The position numbers were made by a program, and so were the translations under genes. 64,000 bases of DNA, taken from contig JBFWNT010000014.1 of assembly GCA_050250915.1 (NCBI GenBank), forward strand, positions 40,148 to 104,147, given 5' to 3'. Positions within the stretch are counted from its first letter, which is position 1; each line of letters opens with the position of its first letter. This document shows positions 1 to 9,029 of the stretch, in pieces. The DNA is from Miltoncostaea sp050250915 (GTDB taxonomy: Bacteria > Actinomycetota > Thermoleophilia > Miltoncostaeales > Miltoncostaeaceae). The notes under the pieces are model-generated. The model was not told the origin of the DNA. It saw only the letters and a program-made list of their open reading frames with translations, and searched no databases.

Positions 1-198
1 GAGCTGCATGCAGAACATCCCCGACAGGGCGTCCAGGTGCTCGACGCCGCGCGTGTCGGTCACGCGGCAGGCGCCCTCGCCGCTGACCAGGACCGGCAGC
101 TCCAGGGCGCCGCCCGGCGCGAAGGCGCCGTTGCGGGCGAACTGCTGCAGCAGGTGGCCGTAGGCCAGGCCCTGCAGCTCGTCGTGGGTGCGCGTCAT
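1..198 (-). CDS. Class III aminotransferase, N-terminal part (cut by window edge)
   Basis: The first 66 residues of a protein continuing beyond the left edge. The visible part has a helical start followed by GAFAPGG...RVTDTRGVEHLDALSGM, the usual opening of PLP-dependent class III omega-amino acid aminotransferases (beta-alanine- or GABA-pyruvate type), where the cofactor-binding core comes later and is not visible. The ATG at 198 overlaps the TGA of the upstream dehydrogenase gene by 4 bp (ATGA), which fixes the start and implies translational coupling. Together the pair would transaminate an amino acid to a semialdehyde and oxidise it to an acyl-CoA. Substrate cannot be told. Confidence 0.72.
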   Translation of the reverse strand, partial: MTRTHDELQGLAYGHLLQQFARNGAFAPGGALELPVLVSGEGACRVTDTRGVEHLDALSGMFCMQL

Positions 199-1673
199 GC
201 CCATCGCGAGGTCACCACCTTCCGGCGGGTGTAGAAGGTGAATGCGTCGTCGCCGTTGGCGTGCAGGTCGCCGACCATGGAGTCCTTCCAGCCGGCGAAG
301 GGGAACCAGGCCACCGGGGCCGCGACCCCGATGTTCACGCCGAGCATCCCCGCCTCGATCCGCTGGCGGAACCGCTGGGCCGCTCCGCCGGACGAGGTGA
401 AGAGGATCGCCGAGTTGCCGTAGCGCGAGCCGTTGCTCCAGTCGATGGCGGCGTCGAGGTCGGGCACGCGCACCACCGACAGCACCGGGCCGAACAGCTC
501 GTCGCGCGCGGCGCGCGACTCGGTGTCGGCCAGGTCGAGGACCGTCGGGCCGAGCTGGCAGCCGCCCGGGCCGCCGTCGCCGCGCCCGTCGAGCACCACC
601 TCGGCGCCCTGGCCGGCGGCCTCGGCGATGGCGCCCTCCAGACGCTCGCGGGCGGCGGGCGAGACCACGGGGCAGACGTCGGTGGCGTCGTCCAGGCCGG
701 CGCCCACGACCAGCCCGCGCGCCCCGGCGACGATCGCGTCCAGGGCCGCGTCCTGCTCCTCGCGCGTCCCGACCAGGACGGCGACCGATCCCGCCAGGCA
801 GCGCTGGCCGGCGCCGCCGAACGCGGACGAGAGGACGCCCGACACCATCAGGTCGCGGTCGGCGTCCGGCGCGACGATCATCGAGTTCTTGGCGCCGCCG
901 AGCGCCTGGACGCGCTTGCCGGCGTCCGTGGCGCGCGACGCGACGTAGCGCGCCGTCTCGGCCGAGCCGACGAAGGAGATCGCGTCGATGCCCTCCGAGT
1001 CGAGCAGCGCGTTGACGGCGTCGTGCGCGCCGTGCACCAGGTTCACCGCACCCGGGGGGATCGCGTCGATCTCGGCGATGAGCTGGACGATGCGCTCGGG
1101 GCAGAGCGGGTCCTGCTCCGACGGCTTCAGCACCACGGTGTTGCCGCACGCGAGCGCGAACGGGATGAACCAGAGCGGCAGCATGGCCGGGAAGTTGAAG
1201 GGTGTGATCACGCCGATGACGCCGACGGGCTGGTGGACCATCTCCACGTCGATGCCCCGCGAGACGCCCTCCAGGACCTGGCCCTTCAGCAGGTGGGGGG
1301 CGGCGATGGCAGCCTCGACGGACTCGATGCCGCGGCCGACCTCGGCCATCGCGTCGGGCACGGTCTTGCCCATGTCGGTGGCGAGCAGGCGGGCCAGCTC
1401 GTCCTGGTGGGCGACGAGGGACGTGCGCAGATCCATCAGGGCGCGCGCGCGGACGGTGATCGGCGTCGCGGCCCACCCGGGCTGGGCGGCGCGGGCGGCG
1501 GCCACCGCGCGCTCGACGTCGGCGGCCGAGGAGAGGGGCACGCGGGCCAGGTCCTCGCCGGTCGCGGGGTTGCGGGTCACGAGCTCCTCGGAGGCGGCCG
1601 GGTCGACCCAGGCCCCTCCGACGTGGTTCATCAGCGTGCGCGGGGCGGGGGGTGCATCCACGGATGGCGTCAT
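195..1673 (-). CDS. mmsA: Methylmalonate-semialdehyde dehydrogenase (CoA-acylating)
   Basis: A 492-residue aldehyde dehydrogenase of the MmsA type, oxidising methylmalonate or malonate semialdehyde to propionyl- or acetyl-CoA in valine, pyrimidine or beta-alanine breakdown. Seen: TPFNFPAM (NAD-binding Asn region), VLKPSEQDP, the catalytic loop GAGQRCLAGS with the thiol at about Cys292, and the MmsA-like end YTRRKVVTSRW. Length is normal for the family. ATG 1673 precedes the conserved GGAWVDPAASEE start; the long open frame upstream of it is antisense to the pucR-like gene and is not coding. The gene leads a coupled pair with the aminotransferase and is divergent from a PucR regulator 81 bp away, which likely controls it. 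Confidence 0.9.
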   Translation of the reverse strand: MTPSVDAPPAPRTLMNHVGGAWVDPAASEELVTRNPATGEDLARVPLSSAADVERAVAAARAAQPGWAATPITVRARALMDLRTSLVAHQDELARLLATDMGKTVPDAMAEVGRGIESVEAAIAAPHLLKGQVLEGVSRGIDVEMVHQPVGVIGVITPFNFPAMLPLWFIPFALACGNTVVLKPSEQDPLCPERIVQLIAEIDAIPPGAVNLVHGAHDAVNALLDSEGIDAISFVGSAETARYVASRATDAGKRVQALGGAKNSMIVAPDADRDLMVSGVLSSAFGGAGQRCLAGSVAVLVGTREEQDAALDAIVAGARGLVVGAGLDDATDVCPVVSPAARERLEGAIAEAAGQGAEVVLDGRGDGGPGGCQLGPTVLDLADTESRAARDELFGPVLSVVRVPDLDAAIDWSNGSRYGNSAILFTSSGGAAQRFRQRIEAGMLGVNIGVAAPVAWFPFAGWKDSMVGDLHANGDDAFTFYTRRKVVTSRWA

Positions 1674-1754
1674 CGGACCTACCGGTTCGGGGTGGCGATC
1701 CCCCGATGATCCTCGCGTCCCCGGTGGTCCGGCAAGCGACACAGCGTCATACTC

Positions 1755-3332
1755 ATGGCCGATATGCCTGACACGCCGCAGGTCGAGCCGTTCGACGACG
1801 CCGTCCGCATCTCCGAGGTGCTCGCGCTGCCGGAGGTCGCCCGGGCGGGGACGCGGGTGCTCGCCGGGGCCGACGCGCTCGACCGCCCCATCCGCTGGGT
1901 CCACGTGGCCGAGACCGAGGACGTCGCGGACCTCCTGCTCGGCGGAGAGCTGATCCTGACCACCGGCATCTCGATGCGGCCGGGCCCGGAGGCGGCCGGG
2001 CGCTGGATCGGCGGGCTGGCGCGGGAGGGGGTCGCCGGGGTCATCGTGGAGCTGGGTCCCGGGCTGCCGCGGATCGCCGCCGCCGCCGTCGGGGCGGCCC
2101 GCGACGCCGGGATGCCGCTGGTGTCCCTGGAGCGTCCGGTCCGGTTCGTCGCCGTCACCGAGGAGATCCACGGGCGCATCGTGAACCGGCAGCTGACCGC
2201 GCTGCGGCGCGCCGAGGCGATGGAGCGGCGGCTGACCGGCCTGCTGCAGGCCGGCGAGGGCGTGCACGCCGTGGTCGAGGTGGCGGCGGCCCACGTCGGC
2301 GCGCCCGTCGCCCTGGTGCTGGGCGACGGCTCGACCCTCCACGCCGCCGGCGGGGCCGCGTCCGCCGGCGCCGGCGGGGAGGGGGCGGTGGACGTGGCGG
2401 CCGAGGGCCCGCTGGAGGGCGCCCGCCTGGTGCGGGTCCCCGCGGACCGACCCCTCGACCTGGCGGAGCGGGCGATGCTGGAGCGCGCCGCCGGGCTGAT
2501 CGCGATCGTCGCCGCGCGCGCCCACCAGGAGCGCGTCCTGGGGCTGCGGGAGCGCGGCGCCCTGCTGGCCGGGCTGATGGACGGCGCGGTCGCGCCCGAG
2601 ACCGCGGCGCGGCGTGCGGCCGAGCTGGGGATGCGGCCGCCGTGGCGGCTCGTGGCGTTCGCCGCGCGGCTGGCGCGGCGCGAGGGCGATCCCCCCGACG
2701 CGGCGGTCGAGGCGTGGGCGTCGCTGGAGCAGCGCGTGCGCCCCGCCCTCGCGCACGCCGGCGGCGGGATGGTGGGGACGCGCTCCGGGCACGGGGACCT
2801 GCTGGGCGTGGTGAGCGCGCGCGGCGGCGGCTCCCGGGAGGCGGTCGCGGCGCGCGTGGCCGAGGCGCTGCGCGAGGGCGACGCGGGCGCCCCGGCGGTG
2901 ACCGTCGCGGTGGGCGCCGTCGCGGAGGCATGGGACGGGCTGGCGGAGGCGCTCGGGGACGCGGTGGACGCGCTCGACGACCCCGCGCCGCCGGAGGGCT
3001 GGATCGACGCCTCGCGCCCCAGCCTGCCGCGGCTGCTCGCCGGGCTGGGCGCCGACCCCCGGCTGCGCTCGTTCGTCCGGCGCCGGCTGGGACCCCTCGA
3101 CGACGGCACGGCGCGGGCCCGGATGCTCCGCGAGACGGCGGCCGCCCTCTGCGCGGCGGGCGGCAGGCGCGCCGACGCCGCGCGGTCGCTGGGCATCGCG
3201 CGCCAGTCGCTCTACGGGCGCATTGAGGCGCTCGAGGACGTCCTGGGGCTCGACCTCTCGGACCCGGTCGCCCTGACCGAGCTGCACGTCGCGATCCTGG
3301 CCCGCGAGGCGGGGGCGGCGCGGCGGGGCTGA
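1755..3332 (+). CDS. PucR-family transcriptional regulator
   Basis: A 525-residue regulator of purine/amino-acid catabolism type. The N-terminal PucR sensor domain (about residues 15-140) contains the typical DLLLGGELILTTG and GVAGVIVELG strands; the C-terminal helix-turn-helix (about residues 450-510, AARSLGIARQSLYGRIEALE) is of the PucR C-terminal type. It sits divergently from mmsA-aminotransferase with an 81-bp shared control region, so the neighbouring pair is its probable target. An in-frame ATG at 1764 is an alternative start; a CATACT box lies just before 1755. Confidence 0.85.
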   Translation: MADMPDTPQVEPFDDAVRISEVLALPEVARAGTRVLAGADALDRPIRWVHVAETEDVADLLLGGELILTTGISMRPGPEAAGRWIGGLAREGVAGVIVELGPGLPRIAAAAVGAARDAGMPLVSLERPVRFVAVTEEIHGRIVNRQLTALRRAEAMERRLTGLLQAGEGVHAVVEVAAAHVGAPVALVLGDGSTLHAAGGAASAGAGGEGAVDVAAEGPLEGARLVRVPADRPLDLAERAMLERAAGLIAIVAARAHQERVLGLRERGALLAGLMDGAVAPETAARRAAELGMRPPWRLVAFAARLARREGDPPDAAVEAWASLEQRVRPALAHAGGGMVGTRSGHGDLLGVVSARGGGSREAVAARVAEALREGDAGAPAVTVAVGAVAEAWDGLAEALGDAVDALDDPAPPEGWIDASRPSLPRLLAGLGADPRLRSFVRRRLGPLDDGTARARMLRETAAALCAAGGRRADAARSLGIARQSLYGRIEALEDVLGLDLSDPVALTELHVAILAREAGAARRG

Positions 3333-3372
3333 CGCGCGCGACAACGGGCGCCGGATGGGGTAGGAAGGGCGC

Positions 3373-4605
3373 ATGCCGTCACCGCAGCGCATCGTGATCG
3401 TCGGCGGGGGGCTGGCCGGCGCCAAGGCGGCCGAGACCCTGCGCGGGGAGGGATTCGACGGCGACCTGACGATCGTCGCGGCCGAGCACGAGCGGCCGTA
3501 CGAGCGCCCGCCGCTGTCGAAGGAGGTCCTGCGCGGCGAGAAGGACCGGGAGTCGGCCCGCGTCCACGAGGTGGGCTTCTACGACGGCGAGGACATCGCG
3601 CTGCGGCTGGGCGAGGCGGCGACGGCCCTGGACCCGGCCGCCGGCACCGTCACCCTGGAGGGCGGCGACGTGCTCCCGTGGGACCGCCTGCTCATCGCCA
3701 CCGGCGCCGAGCCGCGGGCGCTGCCGGTGCCGGGTGGCGACCTGCCCGGCGTGCTGACGCTGCGGACGCTGGACGACAGCGACCGGCTCCGCGAGGTGGC
3801 GCGGTCCGGCGGGCGGCTGGTGGTGATCGGGGCGGGGTGGATCGGCAGCGAGGCCGCCGCGTCGGCGCGGCAGCTCGGCGCGGAGGTCACGGTGGTGGAG
3901 ATGGCCGACGTGCCGCTGGCCGGGGTGCTGGGCGCGCGCGTCGGCGCCCTCTTCGCCGACCTGCACCGCGAGCACGGCGTCGAGTTGCTCACGGGGGCGA
4001 AGCTCGAGGCGGTGGAGGGCGACGGCCGCGCCGAGCGCATCCGCCTGGCGGGCGGGCGCACCATCGACTGCGCCGCCGTGCTGGCCGGCGTCGGCGTGGT
4101 CCCCCGGACGGCGCTGGCCGAGTCCGCGGGGCTGGCGGTCGACAACGGGATCCTGGTGGACGCGACGCTCGAGACCGCCGCGCCCGGGGTGTTCGCCGCC
4201 GGCGACGTCGCCAACGCGCTCCACCCCTTCTACGACGGCCGCCGCGTGCGGGTGGAGCACTGGGCCAACGCCCTCAACCAGGGCCCCGCCGCCGCGCGGA
4301 ACATGCTCGGCGCGGGCGCCCCGTACGACCGGCTGCCCTACTTCTTCTCCGACCAGTACGACGCCGGGATGGAGTACTCGGGCCTCGCGTCGGCGACGGA
4401 CGAGGTGGTGATCCGCGGCGACGAGTCCGCGCGCGAGCTCGTCGCGTTCTGGATCGCCGAGGGGCGCGTCCTGGCCGGGATGAACCTGAACGTCTGGGAC
4501 GTGAACGACCAGGTCCAGGAGCTCATCCGCTCCCGCGCCGTCGTCGACCCCGCGAAGCTCGCCGACCCCGACGTCCCGATCGACCCGGAGGCCCTCGCCG
4601 CCTGA
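3373..4605 (+). CDS. FAD/NAD-dependent oxidoreductase (ferredoxin/rubredoxin reductase type)
   Basis: A 410-residue flavoprotein of the class that passes electrons from NAD(P)H to ferredoxin or rubredoxin partners of oxygenases. Seen: N-terminal FAD site IVIVGGGLAGAKAAE, YERPPLSKE, central NAD site VVIGAGWIGSEAAA, the FAD-closing GVFAAGDVAN, then the C-terminal reductase domain with YFFSDQYD. Length is typical. No ferredoxin or P450 gene is adjacent, so the partner is unknown. A GGAAGG-like Shine-Dalgarno precedes ATG 3373. It ends 7 bp from the converging GH15 gene. Confidence 0.87.
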   Translation: MPSPQRIVIVGGGLAGAKAAETLRGEGFDGDLTIVAAEHERPYERPPLSKEVLRGEKDRESARVHEVGFYDGEDIALRLGEAATALDPAAGTVTLEGGDVLPWDRLLIATGAEPRALPVPGGDLPGVLTLRTLDDSDRLREVARSGGRLVVIGAGWIGSEAAASARQLGAEVTVVEMADVPLAGVLGARVGALFADLHREHGVELLTGAKLEAVEGDGRAERIRLAGGRTIDCAAVLAGVGVVPRTALAESAGLAVDNGILVDATLETAAPGVFAAGDVANALHPFYDGRRVRVEHWANALNQGPAAARNMLGAGAPYDRLPYFFSDQYDAGMEYSGLASATDEVVIRGDESARELVAFWIAEGRVLAGMNLNVWDVNDQVQELIRSRAVVDPAKLADPDVPIDPEALAA

Positions 4606-4612
4606 CGGCTCG

Positions 4613-6442
4613 TCAGGCCACGGCCAGCTCCGCGAGCGGGTGGGAGGTGGCGCCGCCCAGCCGCTCGTCCAGGGCGATCGCCGCCCGGATGAGGGCCAGG
4701 TGGGTGAAGGCCTGCGGGAAGTTGCCGAGCAGCTCGCCGCTCTGGCCGATCTCCTCGGAGTAGAGCCCGAGGTGATTGGCGTAGGTCAGGATCTTCTCGA
4801 ACACCAGGCGCGCCTCGCGCACCCGGCCGGCGGCGGCGAGCGCCTCGACGTACCAGAACGAGCAGATCGTGAACGTGCCCTCGTCTCCGTCCAGGCCGTC
4901 GGGCGACGCCTCCGGGTGGTACCGGAACACGAGGCTGTCGGACACGAGCTCGTCGCCGATCGCGTCGAGCGTCGAGAGCCAGCGCGGGTCGGTGGGGGAG
5001 ATGAACCCGAGCAGCGGCATGAGCAGCACGGACGCGTCGAGCACGTCGGTCCGGTCGTGCTGCACGAAGGCGCCCTTCGCCTCGCTCCAGCCCTCCTCCA
5101 TCAGCCACGCGAAGATGCGGTCGCGGACGGCGGTCCAGCGGGGGAGGTCGGCGGGCAGCGAACGCTCGTGGGCGATCTGGATGGCGCGGGCCAGCGCGAC
5201 CCAGCACATGAGCCGCGAGTGCGTGAACCGCTGGCGGCCTCCGCGGGTCTCCCAGATGCCCTCGTCGGGGGCGTCCCAGGTGTCGCACACCCAGTCGGCG
5301 CAGCGTGCGATCGACCGCCAGCCCTCGTAGGCGACGCGGGCGCCCTGGCGCTCGGCCAGGTGGGCGACGTCGATGATCGCGCCGTAGATGTCGAGCTGGA
5401 GCTGGTCGTCGGCGGCGTTGCCGATGCGCACGGGCGCGGAGCCGCGGTGGCCGGACAGGTGGTCCAGCTCCTCCTCGGGCCCGAGGGGCGTTCCGTCGAT
5501 GCGGTACATGATCCGCAGGGGGCCGCCGCCGTCGCTCTCGGAGTCGCGGAAGCGCTCGAGCAGGAAGCGGGCGAAGCCCCGCCCCTCCTCGACGAAGCCC
5601 AGGCGGATGAGCGCGTCCAGCGTCAGCGCCGAGTCGCGGATCCAGGTGTAGCGGTAGTCCCAGTTGCGCCCGCCGCCGATCTGCTCGGGCAGGCTGGTGG
5701 TGGGGGCGGCCACGATGGCGCCGGTCGGCGCGTAGGTGAGCAGCTTCAGGGTCAGGGCGGAGCGGTTGACCATCTCGCGCCAGCGGCCCGCGTAGCGGGA
5801 GCCGGAGATCCAGTCGAGCCAGTACTCGACCGTCGCGTCCACCACGGCCTCGGCCTCCGGAGGCGCCAAGGGCGGGGGCGGGGCGCCGTCGACCGGCTCC
5901 GACAGGGTGAACGTGACCGACTCGCCGGCGGTGAGGACCACCTCGGCGGTCACGCCGCGTCCCGTGGAGGTGAGCGGCACGGGCGAGGCGAGGGCCAGCG
6001 ACAGGTCGGGCGCGTCGAAGACGGCGCCGTCGCCGCCGATCGCCACGGTGTGCTCGGCGCGGCCGTAGTCGAAGCGGGGCTCGCACTCCAGGCGCAGCCG
6101 CATGCGACCGCGGACGCACACGAGCCGGCGGACGATGGTCTGGCGGTCGCCGCCGGGGCCGGGGAGGGGCATCAGGTCCTGCAGCTCCACCACGCCCTTC
6201 GGGCACAGGAAGCGGGTGATCAGGACGTTGGTGTCCGGGAAGTAGAGCTGGCGGGTGGTGCATCCGGCGGCGGGGGCGATGCGGAAATGCCCGCCGCGCC
6301 CCTCGTCGAGGACGGCGGCGAAGACGCTGGGCGAGTCGAAGCGCGGCCAGCAGCACCAGTCGATGGCGCCGTCGGTGCCGACCAGGGCGACCGTGCGGAG
6401 GTCGCCGATCACGCCGTGCTCGGCGATCGGGAGCTGGGCCAT
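4613..6442 (-). CDS. Glycoside hydrolase family 15 protein (trehalase/glucoamylase-like)
   Basis: A 609-residue GH15 enzyme starting PIAEHGVIGDLRTVALVG, as in the actinobacterial trehalases/glucan glucosidases. Seen: WCCWPRFDSPSVFA at the N-terminus, the (alpha/alpha)6 barrel signature GGGRNWDYRYTWIRDS, EEGWSEAKGAF around the general acid, and LYSEEI near the C-terminus for the second acidic residue. Probably cytoplasmic, since no signal peptide is seen. The start ATG 6442 overlaps the stop of the small zinc-ribbon gene by one base (TGATG), so both are made from one transcript. Confidence 0.88.
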   Translation of the reverse strand: MAQLPIAEHGVIGDLRTVALVGTDGAIDWCCWPRFDSPSVFAAVLDEGRGGHFRIAPAAGCTTRQLYFPDTNVLITRFLCPKGVVELQDLMPLPGPGGDRQTIVRRLVCVRGRMRLRLECEPRFDYGRAEHTVAIGGDGAVFDAPDLSLALASPVPLTSTGRGVTAEVVLTAGESVTFTLSEPVDGAPPPPLAPPEAEAVVDATVEYWLDWISGSRYAGRWREMVNRSALTLKLLTYAPTGAIVAAPTTSLPEQIGGGRNWDYRYTWIRDSALTLDALIRLGFVEEGRGFARFLLERFRDSESDGGGPLRIMYRIDGTPLGPEEELDHLSGHRGSAPVRIGNAADDQLQLDIYGAIIDVAHLAERQGARVAYEGWRSIARCADWVCDTWDAPDEGIWETRGGRQRFTHSRLMCWVALARAIQIAHERSLPADLPRWTAVRDRIFAWLMEEGWSEAKGAFVQHDRTDVLDASVLLMPLLGFISPTDPRWLSTLDAIGDELVSDSLVFRYHPEASPDGLDGDEGTFTICSFWYVEALAAAGRVREARLVFEKILTYANHLGLYSEEIGQSGELLGNFPQAFTHLALIRAAIALDERLGGATSHPLAELAVA

Positions 6443-6633
6443 CAGCGCTGCGCCCCCGTCATCACGAGCTGCTCGCCGGTGCCGAGGCACGCCGGGCACG
6501 CGTGGGCCACCAGGCCCTCGCCGTTGTGGTCGACGTGGATGCGGCGCTGGCCCCAGCACGTGCCGCACGGGATCCAGACGACGGACGGTGCAGCGGTGGT
6601 GGCGGTGGTGGTGGTGAGGGTGGCGGGGCTCAT
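6442..6633 (-). CDS. Small zinc-ribbon-like protein, 63 aa
   Basis: A 63-residue protein with a Thr/Ala-rich start and two knuckles, CGTCWG and CPACLGTG, separated by about 18 residues; this resembles half of a DnaJ-type zinc finger and probably binds one Zn. ATG 6633 is chosen because AGGGAG lies 7 nt ahead; in-frame starts further upstream would add an arginine-rich stretch overlapping the flavoprotein gene. It is coupled (TGATG) to the GH15 gene. Function unknown; a folding or binding helper for the hydrolase is only a guess. Confidence 0.6.
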   Translation of the reverse strand: MSPATLTTTTATTAAPSVVWIPCGTCWGQRRIHVDHNGEGLVAHACPACLGTGEQLVMTGAQR

Positions 6634-6674
6634 CGCGGTCTCCCTGGCTGCGTGCCGCCGGCGGGTCCGGCGGG

Positions 6675-8101
6675 TCATGCCCCCAGTCTTGGTGCGACCG
6701 CCCCGGCCTCGCATCGGCGATCATCGCCGAGCCGCATCCGGCAGGCCGCGTCGGCGGCCGCGACGGCGTAGGCCTCGGCGAACGTGGCGGGGCCGGCGAC
6801 GGCGTCGGCCAGGTCGTGGACGGTCATCCCGCCCGCGATCGCGGCCTGCCCCACATGCACCAGCTCGCCCGCGGCGGCGCCCAGGATGTGCACGGCCAGC
6901 ACCCGGCCGGTGCCGGGGTCCGCCAGCAGCTTCAGCATGCCGGCGCGCTCGCCCGAGAGCTCGCCGCGGATGAGGTCGGCGAACCGCGCCACGCCCGGCA
7001 CCGGCGCCGCGCCCGCCAGGGCCAGCTCGCGGTCCGTGGGCCCGACGGCGGCGATCTCGGGGACGGTGGCCACGGCCAGCGGCAGCGGCGAGCGCGGCGG
7101 CGGCGCCAGGCGGCCGAGTGCGGTGAGCGCGGCGCGGCGGCCGGCGTCCATGGCGGCGGCGGTGCGCCCGGCGGCGCCGGTCACCTCGCCGGCCGCGAAG
7201 AGGTGGGGGACGGCGGTGCGGCCGCGCGCGTCGGCCGGGATGTGCCCGTGCGGCCCGGCGGCCAGGCCGGCGGCGTCGAGGCCCAGCCCGGCGGTGGCAC
7301 CGTCGCGCCCGCCGGCGAAGACCAGCGCGTCGGCGGCGATCTCGCCGCCGTCGTCGAGCGCCGCGACCACCCCGCCCGCCTCGCGGCGGTCGATGCCCCG
7401 GACCTCGCGGCCCAGGCGCACGGTCATCCCCACGCCGCGGAGGTGGTAGAGCAGCGCCGCGACGATGTCGTGGTCCAGCTCGGGCGCGGCCTCGCCGGCG
7501 CGGTCCACCAGGGTCACGGACGCGCCGAGCGCGGTGGCCACGGCGGCGACCTCCAGGCCGGTGACGCCTGCGCCGACCACGGTCAGGCGGCCGGGCAGCC
7601 GGGGGAGGGAGGGGAGGTCCTCGGGGGCCATCACCAGTCGGCCGTCGCGGTCGCACCCGGGTGGGCGCCGTGGCACTCCGCCGGTGGCGATGACGATCCG
7701 GTCGGCCGTGAGGCGCGCCGTGCCGCGGGGGCCGTCGATGTCGACCTCGTGCGGGCCGGTGAGCCGCGCGGCGCCCTCCAGCACCTCGACGCGCTCGCGC
7801 CGCAGCTGGTCGCGCACGGCGTCGCGCTGGCCCTCGACCAGGCGGTCGGCCCGCCACAGCAGGTCGGCCAGGTCGGGTGGGCGCTCGCCGCCGCGCAGGG
7901 GGCGGGCGCGGCGGGCGGCGATGGCGTCGCCGGCCGCGGCGTGGAGGGCGCGGAACGGCAGCAGGCCGGTGGGGCCCGGCCCCCGGTCGGCGATGGCGGT
8001 CCGCGCCCCGAGGTGCGCGGCGGTGATCGCGGCGCGGCGCCCGGCGGGGCCCGCGCCGACGACCAGCAGGTCCAGGTGCCGCCGGGCGGCGGCGGGCGCG
8101 C

Positions 8102-8105
<4 letters not shown>
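6675..8105 (-). CDS. SthA-like flavoprotein (pyridine nucleotide-disulfide oxidoreductase fold)
   Basis: A 476-residue two-dinucleotide-site flavoprotein. Seen: FAD site LLVVGAGPAGRRAA, NAD site LTVVGAGVTGLEVAA, HLFAAGEVTGAAG, and a C-terminal dimer domain with HILGAAAGELVH. The redox CxxxxC of lipoamide/mercuric reductases is absent (the region reads PTGLLPFRALH), and the His of the His-Glu dyad is replaced (GPATFAEAY). That is the soluble transhydrogenase (SthA) pattern, so NADH/NADPH exchange is the best guess, but not proven. ATG 8105 overlaps the sigma-factor stop by 4 bp (ATGA). Confidence 0.75.
6709..6730 (-). promoter_or_regulatory. Palindromic regulon motif, copy 1
   Basis: On the minus strand: TCGGCGA-TGA-TCGCCGATGCGA, a perfect 7-bp inverted repeat with a 3-bp centre followed by ATGCGA. 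It lies inside the 3' end of the flavoprotein gene, about 75 bp before the start of the small zinc-ribbon gene, and points toward it. Part of a set of five (see the copies at 8992, 14008, 19577 and 23941). Confidence 0.5.
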
Positions 8106-8932
<827 letters not shown>

Positions 8933-8991
8933 GGTGGCCTCGCTCTGGGAGGGGTGCGGTACGTGGGCATCGTGCGCCGGGAGGATGGGCG

Positions 8992-9014
8992 GTCGCATCG
9001 GCGAAAGTCGCCGA
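8992..9014 (-). promoter_or_regulatory. Palindromic regulon motif, copy 2
   Basis: Minus-strand TCGGCGA-CTT-TCGCCGATGCGACC. It lies between the sigma factor and the divergent APC permease. The directional ATGCGA tail points at the sigma gene. For the permease, the palindrome fills the spacer directly before the TACGCT -10 box (9017-9022), so a bound protein would also block or aid that promoter. Confidence 0.55.
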
Positions 9015-9029
9015 CATACGCTGACGCCC

